Of a stretch of DNA of 64,000 bases, positions 40,201 through 49,179 are shown one piece after another. The notes beneath the pieces were generated by a model. The model was given only the letters and a program-made list of their open reading frames with translations. It did not search any database and was not told the DNA's origin. The DNA is from Streptomyces sp. NBC_01485. Lineage in GTDB: Bacteria > Actinomycetota > Actinomycetes > Streptomycetales > Streptomycetaceae. Position 1 is the stretch's first letter. Every line of letters starts with the position of its first letter. A program made the position numbers and the translations under genes. The stretch covers positions 8,494,001-8,558,000 of the forward strand of contig NZ_CP109435.1 of NCBI RefSeq assembly GCF_036227125.1, in the 5' to 3' direction.

Positions 40201-40902
40201 ATGGAATCCCGGGAAACCGAGCGGGACGCGATCCTGCGTGCGCTCACCCCCGTCGTCGACGGGATCGCGGCCACCTTCGGGCCGGTGTGCGAGGCGGTGC
40301 TGCACGACTACCGGCGGCCGGAGAAGTCCGTCGTCGCCGTCGCCGGGGCGGTGACCGGGCGGACGGCCGGCGGGGCGATGAGCGAGATCGGCCTACGGGT
40401 CCTCGCCCGCGGCGACGACGCCGGCGACGAACTGAACTACCTCACCCGCACCGGCGCCGGAAAGCTCGTGAAGTCGTCCACGATGGTGCTGCGCGACTCC
40501 ACGGGCGCCGTGTTCGGCGCGCTGTGCGTCAACGTGGACGTCACCGAGGTCGACCGGGTGCAGGGCCTGCTGGCCGCGCTCACCGGGACGGCGGCCGTGC
40601 GCACCGACCCGCCCGTGACCACCTTCGGCGACGACATCGACTCCGTCGTCGACGCCCTCCTCGACGCCCATCTGCTGCGCCAGGACCAGACCTGGGCCGG
40701 CCTCGACCGGCCGCGCCGCCTGGCGCTCTTCCGCGGCCTGGACGAACACGGGGTGTTCGCCGTACGCCGTGCCATCGAGCAGGTCGCCGCCCGCCTCGGC
40801 ATCTCCCGCGCCTCCGCCTACAGCTACCTCTCCCAGGCCAGAGCCGCCCACGAGACGGCGGCGAACGGCACCGACGACACCCCCGAGGGAGCACACCCGT
40901 GA
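40201..40902 (+). CDS. YheO/DauR-like PAS-HTH regulator
   Basis: A 233-residue regulator with an N-terminal YheO-type PAS domain (VCEAVLHDYRRPEKSVVAVAG, VFGALCVNVDVTEVDR) and a C-terminal helix-turn-helix (RRAIEQVAARLGISRASAYSYLSQ). Related DauR represses D-arginine catabolism. ATG 40201 is favoured, ATG 40192 possible; no Shine-Dalgarno is present, so translation may be leaderless. It overlaps the downstream dehydratase by GTGA and probably regulates that operon through the twin operators. Confidence 0.83.
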   Translation: MESRETERDAILRALTPVVDGIAATFGPVCEAVLHDYRRPEKSVVAVAGAVTGRTAGGAMSEIGLRVLARGDDAGDELNYLTRTGAGKLVKSSTMVLRDSTGAVFGALCVNVDVTEVDRVQGLLAALTGTAAVRTDPPVTTFGDDIDSVVDALLDAHLLRQDQTWAGLDRPRRLALFRGLDEHGVFAVRRAIEQVAARLGISRASAYSYLSQARAAHETAANGTDDTPEGAHP

Positions 40903-41882
40903 CGACCGAACCCCCGCCGATCACCCTCGACGACGTACGCGACGCCGCCGCCCGGCTCAAGGGCGTCGCGCACCGCACACCCGTGCTGCGCTCGCGGACC
41001 CTCGACCGGATCGTCGGCGCCGAAGTCCTCCTGAAGTGCGAGAACTTCCAGCGCGTCGGCGCCTTCAAGTTCCGCGGCGCCTACAACGCGGCCTCCCGGC
41101 TGGCCCCCGAACAGCTCGCCCGGGGCATCGCCGCGTACTCCTCCGGCAACCACGCCCAGGCCGTCGCCCTGGCCGCGCGGGAACTCGGCACCACCGCCGT
41201 GATCGTCATGCCCGAGGACGCGCCCCGCTCCAAGCGGGCGGCGACAGAGGGCTACGGCGCCGAGATCGTGACGTACGACCGCTACACCGGCGACCGGGTG
41301 GCCATCGGCGAGGCGCTCGCCGCCGAGCGGGGCCTGGCACTGATCCCGCCCTACGAGCACCCGCACGTCATGGCGGGCCAGGGCACTGCGGCGCTCGAAC
41401 TCCTGGAGGAGGCAGGGGAGTTGGACGCCCTGCTCGCGCCGGTCGGGGGCGGCGGGCTGATCGCCGGCAGCGCGACCGCACTCAAGGGGCTGCGGCCGGG
41501 CATACGTGTGATCGGCGTCGAACCGGATACCGGGGACGACACCAAGCGGTCGCTGGAGGCGGGCCGGCGGGTCGAGATCCCGGTGCCGCGCACCATCGCC
41601 GACGGCCAGGCCGCGCACACGCCCGGGGAGCTGACCTTCTCGGTGAACCGGCGGCTCGTGGACGGGATCGTCCTGGTCTCCGACGACGAGATCCGCGCGG
41701 CCATGCGGTTCGCCTTCGAACGTCTGAAGATCGTCGTGGAGCCCAGTGGCGCGACCCCGCTGGCCGCGCTCCTCGCCGGGCGGGCCGGTCGTCTGCCCCG
41801 GCGCGTCGGCGTGATCGTCTCCGGCGGCAACATCGACTCCGGCCGCTTCGCCGAGCTGTGCGGCGCCGCCGGCCGACCATGA
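40899..41882 (+). CDS. PLP-dependent threonine dehydratase / hydroxyaspartate ammonia-lyase type
   Basis: A 327-residue fold-type II PLP enzyme. The PLP lysine is Lys57 in GAFKFRGAYNA, the substrate loop is SSGNHAQAVA, and the phosphate loop is GGGGLIAGSA. It deaminates a beta-hydroxy amino acid such as threonine, serine or 3-hydroxyaspartate. It lacks the regulatory ACT domain of biosynthetic IlvA, so a catabolic role is likely. GTG 40899 overlaps the regulator stop as GTGA, which ties its control to that regulator. Confidence 0.85.
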   Translation: MTTEPPPITLDDVRDAAARLKGVAHRTPVLRSRTLDRIVGAEVLLKCENFQRVGAFKFRGAYNAASRLAPEQLARGIAAYSSGNHAQAVALAARELGTTAVIVMPEDAPRSKRAATEGYGAEIVTYDRYTGDRVAIGEALAAERGLALIPPYEHPHVMAGQGTAALELLEEAGELDALLAPVGGGGLIAGSATALKGLRPGIRVIGVEPDTGDDTKRSLEAGRRVEIPVPRTIADGQAAHTPGELTFSVNRRLVDGIVLVSDDEIRAAMRFAFERLKIVVEPSGATPLAALLAGRAGRLPRRVGVIVSGGNIDSGRFAELCGAAGRP

Positions 41883-42021
41883 CCGTTCCGCCGATTGGCG
41901 GCTGTCGAAGGACGGGCGGACGATGGAGGAAGTGGGGCTCGGCCCCCGACCCGCGACGCCCAGAGCCGCCGGGGAGACCGGCCCCGGCCGTGGTGAGGCG
42001 CGGCCGGAAGGAGGGAGCGTC

Positions 42022-42381
42022 ATGATGGAAGTGAAGACGCTCGACAAGCCCGATGAACGGCGCGATTTCCCCCGCGGCCACCTGGAGGCCGTGCACATGA
42101 CCGGCCTCGACTTCGCCGTCGGGACCTTCGAACCCGGCTGGCGCTGGTCCGAGTCCGTGGCGCCGATCGCGGGAACCGCCAGCTGCCAGGTCCACCACAA
42201 CGGCTACGTCGTCCAAGGACGCATGCACATCACCATGGACGAAGGCGGCGAGGGCGAACTCGGCCCGGGTGACGTCTTCGTGGTCCCGCCCGGGCACGAC
42301 GCCTGGGTCGTGGGCGACGAACAGTGCGTGGTGTACGACTTCGCCGGTGCCATGGCCAAGGACTACGCGAAGGCGAAGTAG
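42022..42381 (+). CDS. Small cupin domain protein
   Basis: A 119-residue single cupin. Barrel motifs are FEPGWRWSESVAPIAGTASC with HHNGYVVQGRMHITMDEGGEG and GPGDVFVVPPGHDAWVVGDE, which supply putative metal ligands (His57, His58, plus His96). ATG 42022 is preceded by GGAGGGAG. Related small cupins act as mutarotases, isomerases or sensors; none can be assigned. It lies 139 bp after the dehydratase on the same strand and may belong to that transcript. Confidence 0.8.
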   Translation: MMEVKTLDKPDERRDFPRGHLEAVHMTGLDFAVGTFEPGWRWSESVAPIAGTASCQVHHNGYVVQGRMHITMDEGGEGELGPGDVFVVPPGHDAWVVGDEQCVVYDFAGAMAKDYAKAK

Positions 42382-42417
42382 AAGAAGCAGAAGAAGCAGA
42401 GCAGTAGAGAAGCAGAG
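42381..42417 (+). repeat. Purine-rich AGAAGCAG repeat after the cupin stop
   Basis: GAAGAAGCA occurs twice in tandem at 42381-42398, then GAGCAGTA and GAGAAGCAG. It lies at and just past the stop of the cupin gene. A weak GCGGT/ACCGC stem follows at 42422-42443. Confidence 0.55.
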
Positions 42418-42442
42418 CCGGGCGGTACGGTTGGAGGCACCG

Positions 42443-43795
42443 CTAGACCGGGAGCAACCGGCCGACCAGGGCGCCGAGTTGGTGAGCGTTGCGGCATTCG
42501 TGCATCGCGACCAGCTCGGCGTACTCGGGTGCGGCCGAGTCGCCGGTCCCCCACTGGGGGCGGGGCTCGGGGTTCAACCAGTGGGTGTGGCGGGCCTGTT
42601 CGGCGATCTGCCGCAGCGCGGCCAGGTTCGGGTCGCTCATGTTCGTCCGGGCGTCGCCGAGCACGAAGACCGTGCTGCGCGGGCCGACCGCACCGCCGTA
42701 GCGCTGCACGAACTCGCCGAGGGCGACGCCGTAGTCACTGCTGCCGTGGTGGCCCGTCAGCCGCGCCTCGGCCTGGACGCGGGCGCCGAGGCCTTCCGGA
42801 TCGGCGGCACCGTGCCGGAGCAGTCCCGTCACCTCGTCGATCCGGTTGACGAAGGCGAACACGCGCACCTTGCTGAACTGGTCGTGCAGCGCCTGCACCA
42901 GCAGCATCGTGAAGTCGGAGAAGCCGGACACCGAGCCCGACACATCGCACAGCAGCACCAGTTCGGGACGGACCGGGCGCCGGCGGCGCAGCACGGGCCG
43001 CATCGGGACACCGCCCGTCGAGAGGGAGCCGCGCAGGGTGCGCCGCAGGTCGATCGTGCCCCGCGAGGCCCGGCGGCGGCGCGCCGCCATCCGGGTGGCG
43101 AGCTTGCGGGCCAACGGCTGTACCGTCCGCCGCAGTTCGGCCAGCCGGTCCTGCCCCGCGTACAGGAAGTCGACCCGGTCGGCGGTCGGCGCCACCGCGC
43201 GCCGGGCGATCTCGTCCCGCCCCTGCCGCTCCGCCACCCTGCGTCGCGCCTCCCCGGCCACCAGGGCACGGAAGGCCTCGATGCGTCGCCGGATCTCGTC
43301 CTCGAGGAGCCGGTCGGCGAACCCGATGTCACCGCCCCGGGCCCGGAGTTCGTCCCGCACCCGTGCCAACAGCGTCTGCGGGCGCAGCCGTTCCAGGGTC
43401 TGGTACGACGACCAGCCGTCCGCGCCCGGTGAACTCCCGTACCCGCCCAGCCCGTCGACCGCCTCGATCGCCAGCCTGGACAGCATCGCCTCGTCGTCCG
43501 CGGCGAGTGCGGCGGCCAGCCGGTCACGCAGGTCGTCCCGGTCGCCGGGCTCGCCCTGGGGCGCGCCGACGCCGCGCGGGAAATACAGGTCGAAGACGGT
43601 GTCGAACACCCGGCGTTGGTCCGTCGAGTGCAGCAGCGTCGCGGCCAGTCCCTCGCGCAGCAGCCCGCGATCCGCGAACCCCAGCGCCGTGGCCGCCTCG
43701 GCGGCGTCCACGGTCTCGCCGGTGCCGACGCGGACGCCGTGCGCGCGCAGCGCGGCGACGAAGCCGACCAGACGGTCGGCGACGTCGGCGCTCAC
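42443..43795 (-). CDS. VWA domain (CoxE-like) protein
   Basis: A 450-residue CoxE-type protein. The N-terminal half is helical and Arg-rich; the von Willebrand factor A domain is in the C-terminal part with the MIDAS motif DVSGSVSGFS and later GDARTNMSDP. Such proteins act with MoxR AAA+ ATPases to insert metals or remodel enzymes, as in CoxD/CoxE. GTG 43795 overlaps the ATPase stop by GTGA. No carbon monoxide dehydrogenase genes adjoin, so the client is unknown. Confidence 0.85.
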   Translation of the reverse strand: MSADVADRLVGFVAALRAHGVRVGTGETVDAAEAATALGFADRGLLREGLAATLLHSTDQRRVFDTVFDLYFPRGVGAPQGEPGDRDDLRDRLAAALAADDEAMLSRLAIEAVDGLGGYGSSPGADGWSSYQTLERLRPQTLLARVRDELRARGGDIGFADRLLEDEIRRRIEAFRALVAGEARRRVAERQGRDEIARRAVAPTADRVDFLYAGQDRLAELRRTVQPLARKLATRMAARRRRASRGTIDLRRTLRGSLSTGGVPMRPVLRRRRPVRPELVLLCDVSGSVSGFSDFTMLLVQALHDQFSKVRVFAFVNRIDEVTGLLRHGAADPEGLGARVQAEARLTGHHGSSDYGVALGEFVQRYGGAVGPRSTVFVLGDARTNMSDPNLAALRQIAEQARHTHWLNPEPRPQWGTGDSAAPEYAELVAMHECRNAHQLGALVGRLLPV

Positions 43796-44727
43796 ACGGC
43801 GTCCAGGTCGAGCTTCGCGCCGGCCTTGAGGATGTCGTCCTGGTGCTTGAGGATCACGCCCAGACTGGCCCGGACGACGGCCTCGTCGAGGGTCGTCGCG
43901 CCGAGCGCGAGCAGCGTGCGCGCCCAGTCGATGGTCTCGGCGACGGAGGGCGCCTTGCGCAGGTCCATCGCGCGCAGCGCGCCGACCACCCGGACCACCG
44001 AATCGGCCAGCGCCCCATCGATGCCCGGCACCTTCAGCCGGACGATCCGCCGCTCCAACTCCTCCTCGGGGAAGCCGATATGGAGGAACAGGCAGCGGCG
44101 GCGCAGTGCCTCCGACAGTTCCCGGCTCGCGTTGGAGGTGAGGACGACGAAGGGGCGGCGGGTCGCGGAGACCGTGCCCAGTTCCGGGACGGTGATCTGG
44201 AAGTCGCTGAGCACTTCGAGGAGCAGCCCCTCCACCTCGACGTCGGCCTTGTCGGTCTCGTCGATCAGCAGGACGGTCGGCTCGTCGCCCCGGATGGCGG
44301 TCAGCAGCGGGCGCGGCAGCAGGAACTCCTCGCTGAAGATGTCCGTGCGGGTCTCGTCCCACGTCTCGTCGCGGCCCGCGCTGATGCGCAGCAACTGCTT
44401 GGCGTGGTTCCACTCGTACAGCGCCCGGGACTCGTCCACACCCTCGTAGCACTGCAGCCGCACCAGCCGGGCCCCCGCCACCTCCGCGACCGCCTTGGCG
44501 AGCTCCGTCTTGCCGACCCCGGCCGGGCCCTCCACGAGGAGTGGCTTGCCCAGCCGGTCGGCGAGAAAGACGGTCGTGGCGACGGCGGGGGAGGCGAGAT
44601 ACCCGGTCTCCGCGAGCCGGGCGGAGACATCGTCGACGGACGTGAACAACGGGGCCTCCGGGTGGCCGGCGCGGGCGGCGAGCATGATCCGGTCACTATC
44701 TAAGCGCTTGTTCACCGGATTTGTCAT
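43792..44727 (-). CDS. MoxR family AAA+ ATPase
   Basis: A 311-residue MoxR ATPase. Walker A is GPAGVGKTE (67-75), Walker B VLLIDETDKAD, sensor 1 VLTSNASRELS and an Arg-finger region ALRRRCLFLHIGFPEEE. It acts as a chaperone with the overlapping VWA gene. If translation starts at ATG 44727, codon 9 is TTA (44703-44701), implying bldA dependence. An internal ATG at 44685 would avoid it, and neither start has a good ribosome site. Confidence 0.87.
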   Translation of the reverse strand: MTNPVNKRLDSDRIMLAARAGHPEAPLFTSVDDVSARLAETGYLASPAVATTVFLADRLGKPLLVEGPAGVGKTELAKAVAEVAGARLVRLQCYEGVDESRALYEWNHAKQLLRISAGRDETWDETRTDIFSEEFLLPRPLLTAIRGDEPTVLLIDETDKADVEVEGLLLEVLSDFQITVPELGTVSATRRPFVVLTSNASRELSEALRRRCLFLHIGFPEEELERRIVRLKVPGIDGALADSVVRVVGALRAMDLRKAPSVAETIDWARTLLALGATTLDEAVVRASLGVILKHQDDILKAGAKLDLDAV

Positions 44728-44774
44728 CGGGGGACGCCAGAGACGACAGGGGCACCGGGTGACCTCAGCCGACC

Positions 44775-45416
44775 TCAGCCGACGAGGATCACCTCCAGTG
44801 TGCGCGGCCCGTGCACCCCCTCCACCCGGTCCAGCTCGATGTCGCTGGTCGCCGACGGACCGGAGATCCATGTCAACGGCCGCCGCGGATCCAGCCGTTC
44901 GAGCGCCTGCGGCACAGAGGACACGACCTGGTCGGGGACGCGTACCACGCAGATGTGGTGGTCGGGGACCAGGGTGATCCGGCGACGGCCCTGGTCGGGA
45001 CCGCCGTCCAGGACGATCGTCCCGGTCTCGGCGACCGCGATCGCGCACGCCGTGACGACGCTGTCGACCCGGTCGAGCTCGTGCGCGGTGCTCTCACCCC
45101 GGTCCGGCACGCGCGTGACGTCCGTCTCCGCGAGCCACGACTCCTCCAGGCCGGGCGGCACGAGCACGGTCGCCGCCTTCCGGTCCGCGAGCAACCGGGC
45201 GACCATGGACGGCAGTTCACCTGCTCCGCACCGGTGCACGAGCGCCCGGTAGTCCGCCAGGTTCTCCGCCAGCAGCTCCACCGTCTCGGCGACGCTCCGG
45301 TCGCCGTGCTCCCGTAGGTAGTCGCGCGCGACGGCCTCCGCGTACGACGGGTCGTCCTGCGGTACGTCGGCCAGCGCGCGCCGCACCCGGCCCAGGATCC
45401 GTTCCCTGCTGCTCAC
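44775..45416 (-). CDS. lutC: LutC lactate utilisation protein (LUD domain)
   Basis: A 213-residue LUD-domain protein, the third subunit of the LutABC L-lactate oxidation complex that turns L-lactate into pyruvate at the membrane. Motifs AIAVAETGTIVLDGGPDQGRR and LVPDHHICVVRVPDQVV are typical. GTG 45416 overlaps the lutB stop as GTGA. It is the last gene of a run that begins with rhamnose genes. Confidence 0.88.
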   Translation of the reverse strand: MSSRERILGRVRRALADVPQDDPSYAEAVARDYLREHGDRSVAETVELLAENLADYRALVHRCGAGELPSMVARLLADRKAATVLVPPGLEESWLAETDVTRVPDRGESTAHELDRVDSVVTACAIAVAETGTIVLDGGPDQGRRRITLVPDHHICVVRVPDQVVSSVPQALERLDPRRPLTWISGPSATSDIELDRVEGVHGPRTLEVILVG

Positions 45417-46897
45417 TTCGCCCCGCCCTCTCCGATCGTGCCCCGCGTACGCTGCCACCAGTCGCGGAACGGCTCCGCGGGCACGGCCGGCAGATCCCGT
45501 GTACCGCTCCACGCCTTGCCCGGACCGGGCAGCGTACGAGGGTGGAAGCGGCGGGTGCGGGACGCCAGCCGCTGGCCGGTGCGCAGGACGCCGGGCCGGC
45601 CGAACGCCCAGCGCGCCGCCCGCATCGCGGCCCGCTCGGCGGCATGCCCCTTGGCCGGCTTCAGCACCACCTTGTTGCCCTCCCGCGTCACCGGCCCGCC
45701 CTCGACGATCCGTTCCCGCAGGTGCACCAGCACCTCCGGGATGTCGATGGCGACCGGGCAGACCTCGTAGCAGGCGCCGCACAGCGACGAGGCGTACGGG
45801 AGTGAGGCGTCGATCTCGCTCTGCGTGCCCCGGAGCTGGGGGCTGAGGATCGCGCCGATCGGCCCCGGGTACACCGAGCCGTAGGCGTGGCCGCCGGCCC
45901 GCTCGTACACCGGGCAGACGTTCAGACAGGCCGAGCAGCGGATGCAGCGCAGGGCCTGGCGGCCGACCTCGTCGGCGAGGGTGTCGGTGCGGCCGTTGTC
46001 CAGCAGGACGAGGTGGAAGGTCCGCGGACCGTCGCCGTCCGTCGTGCCGGTCCAGGTCGACGTGTACGGGTTCATGCGCTCGGCCGTGGAGGAGCGGGGC
46101 AGCGTCTGGAGGAAGACCTCCAGGTCCCGCCAGGTCGGCACGATCTTCTCGATGCCGACGACGGAGATCAGCGTCTCGGGGAGTGTGAGGCACATCCGCC
46201 CGTTGCCCTCGGACTCGACGACGACCAGGGTGCCGGTCTCGGCGACCATGAAGTTCGCACCGGAGATCCCGACCCTGGCCCGCAGGAACTTCTCGCGCAG
46301 GTGGAGGCGTGCGGCCTCGGCGAGTTCGGCGGGCGTGTCGGTGAGGCCCTCGGGCGCCGGACGCCCCCACTCGCTCATCTCCGCGCGGAAGATGTCCCGG
46401 ATCTCACCCCGGTTGCGGTGGATGGCGGGGACCAGGATGTGCGACGGCCGGTCGTCGCCCAACTGCACGATGAGCTCGGCGAGATCGGTCTCGTAGGCCC
46501 GGATGCCCTCGGCCTCCAGCGCCTCGTTGAGCCCGATCTCCTGCGTGGCCATGGACTTGACCTTGACGACCTCCGACTCGCCGGTCTCCTTGACCAGCCG
46601 GGTCACGATCCGGTTCGCCTCGTCCGCGTCGGCGGCCCAGTGGACCGTGCCGCCCGCCGCCGTGACCGACTCCTCCAACTGGACCAGATACCGGTCGAGT
46701 TGACGGAGGGTGTGGTCCTTGATCCGCTTGCCGGCCTCCCGCAGCGCCGCCCAGTCGGACAGCTCGGCGACCGCCTTCGCGCGCTTGGCGCGGATGGTGT
46801 GCGTGGCGTGCCGCAGATTGCCGCGCAGGGTCGGGTTGCCGACCGCCTCGCGCGCGGCCTCCGGAAACGCCGGCATCCCGACGAACGTCCCGCTCAC
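45413..46897 (-). CDS. lutB: LutB iron-sulfur lactate utilisation protein
   Basis: A 494-residue LUD/ferredoxin fusion protein. The N-terminal LUD domain (EVVKVKSMATQEIGLNEALE, ANFMVAETGTLVVVESEGNG) is followed by two 4Fe-4S clusters, CIRCSACLNVCP and CGACYEVCP, then a C-terminal DUF3390-like tail. It carries electrons in L-lactate oxidation by LutABC. GTG 46897 overlaps the lutA stop as GTGA, so all three subunits are translationally coupled. Confidence 0.9.
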   Translation of the reverse strand: MSGTFVGMPAFPEAAREAVGNPTLRGNLRHATHTIRAKRAKAVAELSDWAALREAGKRIKDHTLRQLDRYLVQLEESVTAAGGTVHWAADADEANRIVTRLVKETGESEVVKVKSMATQEIGLNEALEAEGIRAYETDLAELIVQLGDDRPSHILVPAIHRNRGEIRDIFRAEMSEWGRPAPEGLTDTPAELAEAARLHLREKFLRARVGISGANFMVAETGTLVVVESEGNGRMCLTLPETLISVVGIEKIVPTWRDLEVFLQTLPRSSTAERMNPYTSTWTGTTDGDGPRTFHLVLLDNGRTDTLADEVGRQALRCIRCSACLNVCPVYERAGGHAYGSVYPGPIGAILSPQLRGTQSEIDASLPYASSLCGACYEVCPVAIDIPEVLVHLRERIVEGGPVTREGNKVVLKPAKGHAAERAAMRAARWAFGRPGVLRTGQRLASRTRRFHPRTLPGPGKAWSGTRDLPAVPAEPFRDWWQRTRGTIGEGGAK

Positions 46898-47649
46898 AGC
46901 GCAGGTTCCCCTTCCGTGCCCGCCAGGATCTCCGCGATGTGCACCGGCCGCATACCGGTCTTCAGCCGGGTCATGGTCCCCCCGATGTGCATCAGACAGG
47001 AGTTGTCGGCCGCGCACAGCACCTCGGCGCCCGTCGACTCCGCGTTGCGCACCTTGTCGGCGCCCATCGCCGCCGAGACGTCCGGGTTCTTCAGCGCGAA
47101 GGTCCCGCCGAAACCGCAGCACTCGTCGGCGCCGGGCAGTTCGACCAGCTCCAGCCCCTTCACCGCCTGCAGCAGCCGCCGGGGCCGCTCCCCGAGCCCG
47201 AGACTCCGCAGTCCGTGACACGTGGGGTGGTAGGTCACCGTGTGCGGGTAGTACGCGCCGACGTCCGTCACCCCGAGCACGTCGACCAGGAACTCGGTCA
47301 GCTCGTACGTCTTCGGGACCACCGGCGCCAGCGTGGCGGCGAGGGTGTTCCCGCGCCCCTCCGCCCGGGCCCGCTCGCCCATCCGCGGATACAGCTCCCG
47401 CACCATCGCCCCGCACGACCCGGAGGGCGTGACGATCGCCTCGTACTCCCCGAAGACATCGGAGAAATGCCGGGCGAGCGGCTCTGCCTCATGGCGGTAG
47501 CCGGTGTTGTAGTGGGCCTGCCCGCAGCAGGTCTGGGCCATCGGGAAGTCGACCTCGACGCCCAGCCTGGTCAGGAGTTTCACCACGGCGCGGCCGGTGT
47601 CCGGATAGAGCGTGTCGTTGACACAGGTCAGGAACAGTGCGACACGCAT
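46894..47649 (-). CDS. lutA: LutA cysteine-rich (CCG) lactate utilisation protein
   Basis: A 251-residue protein with two CCG domains (AQTCCGQAHYNTGY, ADECCGFGGTFA) and companion Cys motifs, which bind Fe-S clusters in LutABC. ATG 47649 follows AGGAGCC. It lies 84 bp downstream of the rhamnulokinase on the same strand. That position makes sense because rhamnose breakdown yields L-lactate, which LutABC oxidises. Confidence 0.9.
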   Translation of the reverse strand: MRVALFLTCVNDTLYPDTGRAVVKLLTRLGVEVDFPMAQTCCGQAHYNTGYRHEAEPLARHFSDVFGEYEAIVTPSGSCGAMVRELYPRMGERARAEGRGNTLAATLAPVVPKTYELTEFLVDVLGVTDVGAYYPHTVTYHPTCHGLRSLGLGERPRRLLQAVKGLELVELPGADECCGFGGTFALKNPDVSAAMGADKVRNAESTGAEVLCAADNSCLMHIGGTMTRLKTGMRPVHIAEILAGTEGEPAL

Positions 47650-47733
47650 CGCGGCTCCTAGCGGTAGGTCATCGAATGAGTCATCGGATGAGTGCAGGGT
47701 AGTCCGGCACGGGGACGCGAGGGAGCCCCCGTC

Positions 47734-49179
47734 TCACAGCGCGGCGAGCCGGGCCTGCGCCGCGCGCCACCGCCCGGTGCCGCCCTGCGGCTCGTAGCGG
47801 GTCAGTGGCTGGGTACGGGCGAGCAGCCGGCGCACCGCGGTGAGGTCGCCGGCCGGCCCGTGCGTCCGGGCCTGGACGAGTACGTTGCCCAGTGCGGCAG
47901 CCTCCGTCGGACCGGCCACCACCGGCAACCCGCAGGCGTCGGCGGTGAGTTGGCACAGCAGCGCGTTGCGGGTGCCGCCGCCGACGACGTGCACGACGTC
48001 GACCGGGTGGTCGGCGAGCCGCTGGGCGTCCTCGATCGCCCGCCGGTGCGCGAGGGCGAGGGAGTCGAGGATGCAGCGCGTGAACTCGGCGGGAGACGCG
48101 GGCACCGGCTGCCCGGAGGCACGGCACGCGTCGGCGATCCGCTCCGGCATCCGCCCGGGGGCCAGGAACGCCGCGTCCCCCGCGTCCACGACCGACCGCA
48201 GCGCGGGCACGGCGGCCGCCGCCCGCAGTAACCCGCCCAACTCCGGGTCCCCCCAGGCCCGTACGCACTCCTGGAGCAGCCACAGCCCCATGATGTTGCG
48301 CAGGTAGCGGACCGTGCCGTCCAGCCCCAGTTCGTTGGTGAAGTTGGCGGCGCGGCTCTCCTCGGTGAGCACGGGCGCGGCCAGTTCCAGTCCGGCCAGG
48401 GACCAGGTGCCGGTGCAGATGTACGCGAACCGCTCCCCGGTGGCGGGGACGGCGGCCACGGCCGACGCCGTGTCGTGCGAGCCGACGGCCGTCACCGGCA
48501 CGGGCCCGGTCAGCCCCGTCTCCGCCAGCACCTCGGCCCGCAGCAGTCCCGCCGGGTCGCCCGGCTGTCGCAGGGGTGCGAACAGGCTCAGGTCGATGCC
48601 GAGCCGGGCGGCGACGCCGTGGGACCAGTCGCGGGTGCGGGGATCGATGAGCTGGGTGGTGGAGGCGTTGGTGAGCTCGGTGCCCTGCTCGCCGGTCAGC
48701 CAGTACGTCAGCAGGTCGGGGATGAGCAACAGCCGCCGCGCCTGCGCCAGTTGGGTCGAGGAGGCAGCGGCCGTCAACTGGTACAGGGTGTTGAAGGGCG
48801 CGTACTGAAGACCCGTCGCCGCGTACAGCTCGGCGGCCGGGACGCTCGCCCACACCTTCTCCGCGACGCCCTCGGTCCGGGCGTCGCGGTAGTGGACGGG
48901 GTTGCCGAGCAGGGTCCCGTCGGCGTCCAGCAGGCCGTAGTCCACGGCCCAGCTGTCGATGCCGACGGAGTCCACCCGGCCGGCCGCCCGCAGCCCGTCC
49001 AGCACTCCCGCGTACAGGGACAGCACGTCCCAGCGCAGCCCCTCCGGAACCCGGACCGGCCGGTTGGGGAAACGGTGCGCCTCCGTCAGCTCCAGCGAGT
49101 CCGGGCCCACCCGGCCGACCATGACGCGCCCGCTGGACGCGCCGAGGTCGACAGCGGCGTACGGCCGCACGGCCGTCAC
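47734..49179 (-). CDS. rhaB: Rhamnulokinase
   Basis: A 481-residue FGGY-family sugar kinase that phosphorylates L-rhamnulose at C1. The ATP motif AAVDLGASSGRVMVG, WAVDYGLLDADG, the family block GSHDTASAVAAVPA and the late GGGTRNALLCQLTADA fit rhamnulokinases rather than xylulo- or glycerol kinase. GTG 49179 overlaps the stop of the aldolase/dehydrogenase gene as GTGA. It is the second step of the rhamnose pathway encoded here. Confidence 0.9.
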   Translation of the reverse strand: MTAVRPYAAVDLGASSGRVMVGRVGPDSLELTEAHRFPNRPVRVPEGLRWDVLSLYAGVLDGLRAAGRVDSVGIDSWAVDYGLLDADGTLLGNPVHYRDARTEGVAEKVWASVPAAELYAATGLQYAPFNTLYQLTAAASSTQLAQARRLLLIPDLLTYWLTGEQGTELTNASTTQLIDPRTRDWSHGVAARLGIDLSLFAPLRQPGDPAGLLRAEVLAETGLTGPVPVTAVGSHDTASAVAAVPATGERFAYICTGTWSLAGLELAAPVLTEESRAANFTNELGLDGTVRYLRNIMGLWLLQECVRAWGDPELGGLLRAAAAVPALRSVVDAGDAAFLAPGRMPERIADACRASGQPVPASPAEFTRCILDSLALAHRRAIEDAQRLADHPVDVVHVVGGGTRNALLCQLTADACGLPVVAGPTEAAALGNVLVQARTHGPAGDLTAVRRLLARTQPLTRYEPQGGTGRWRAAQARLAAL

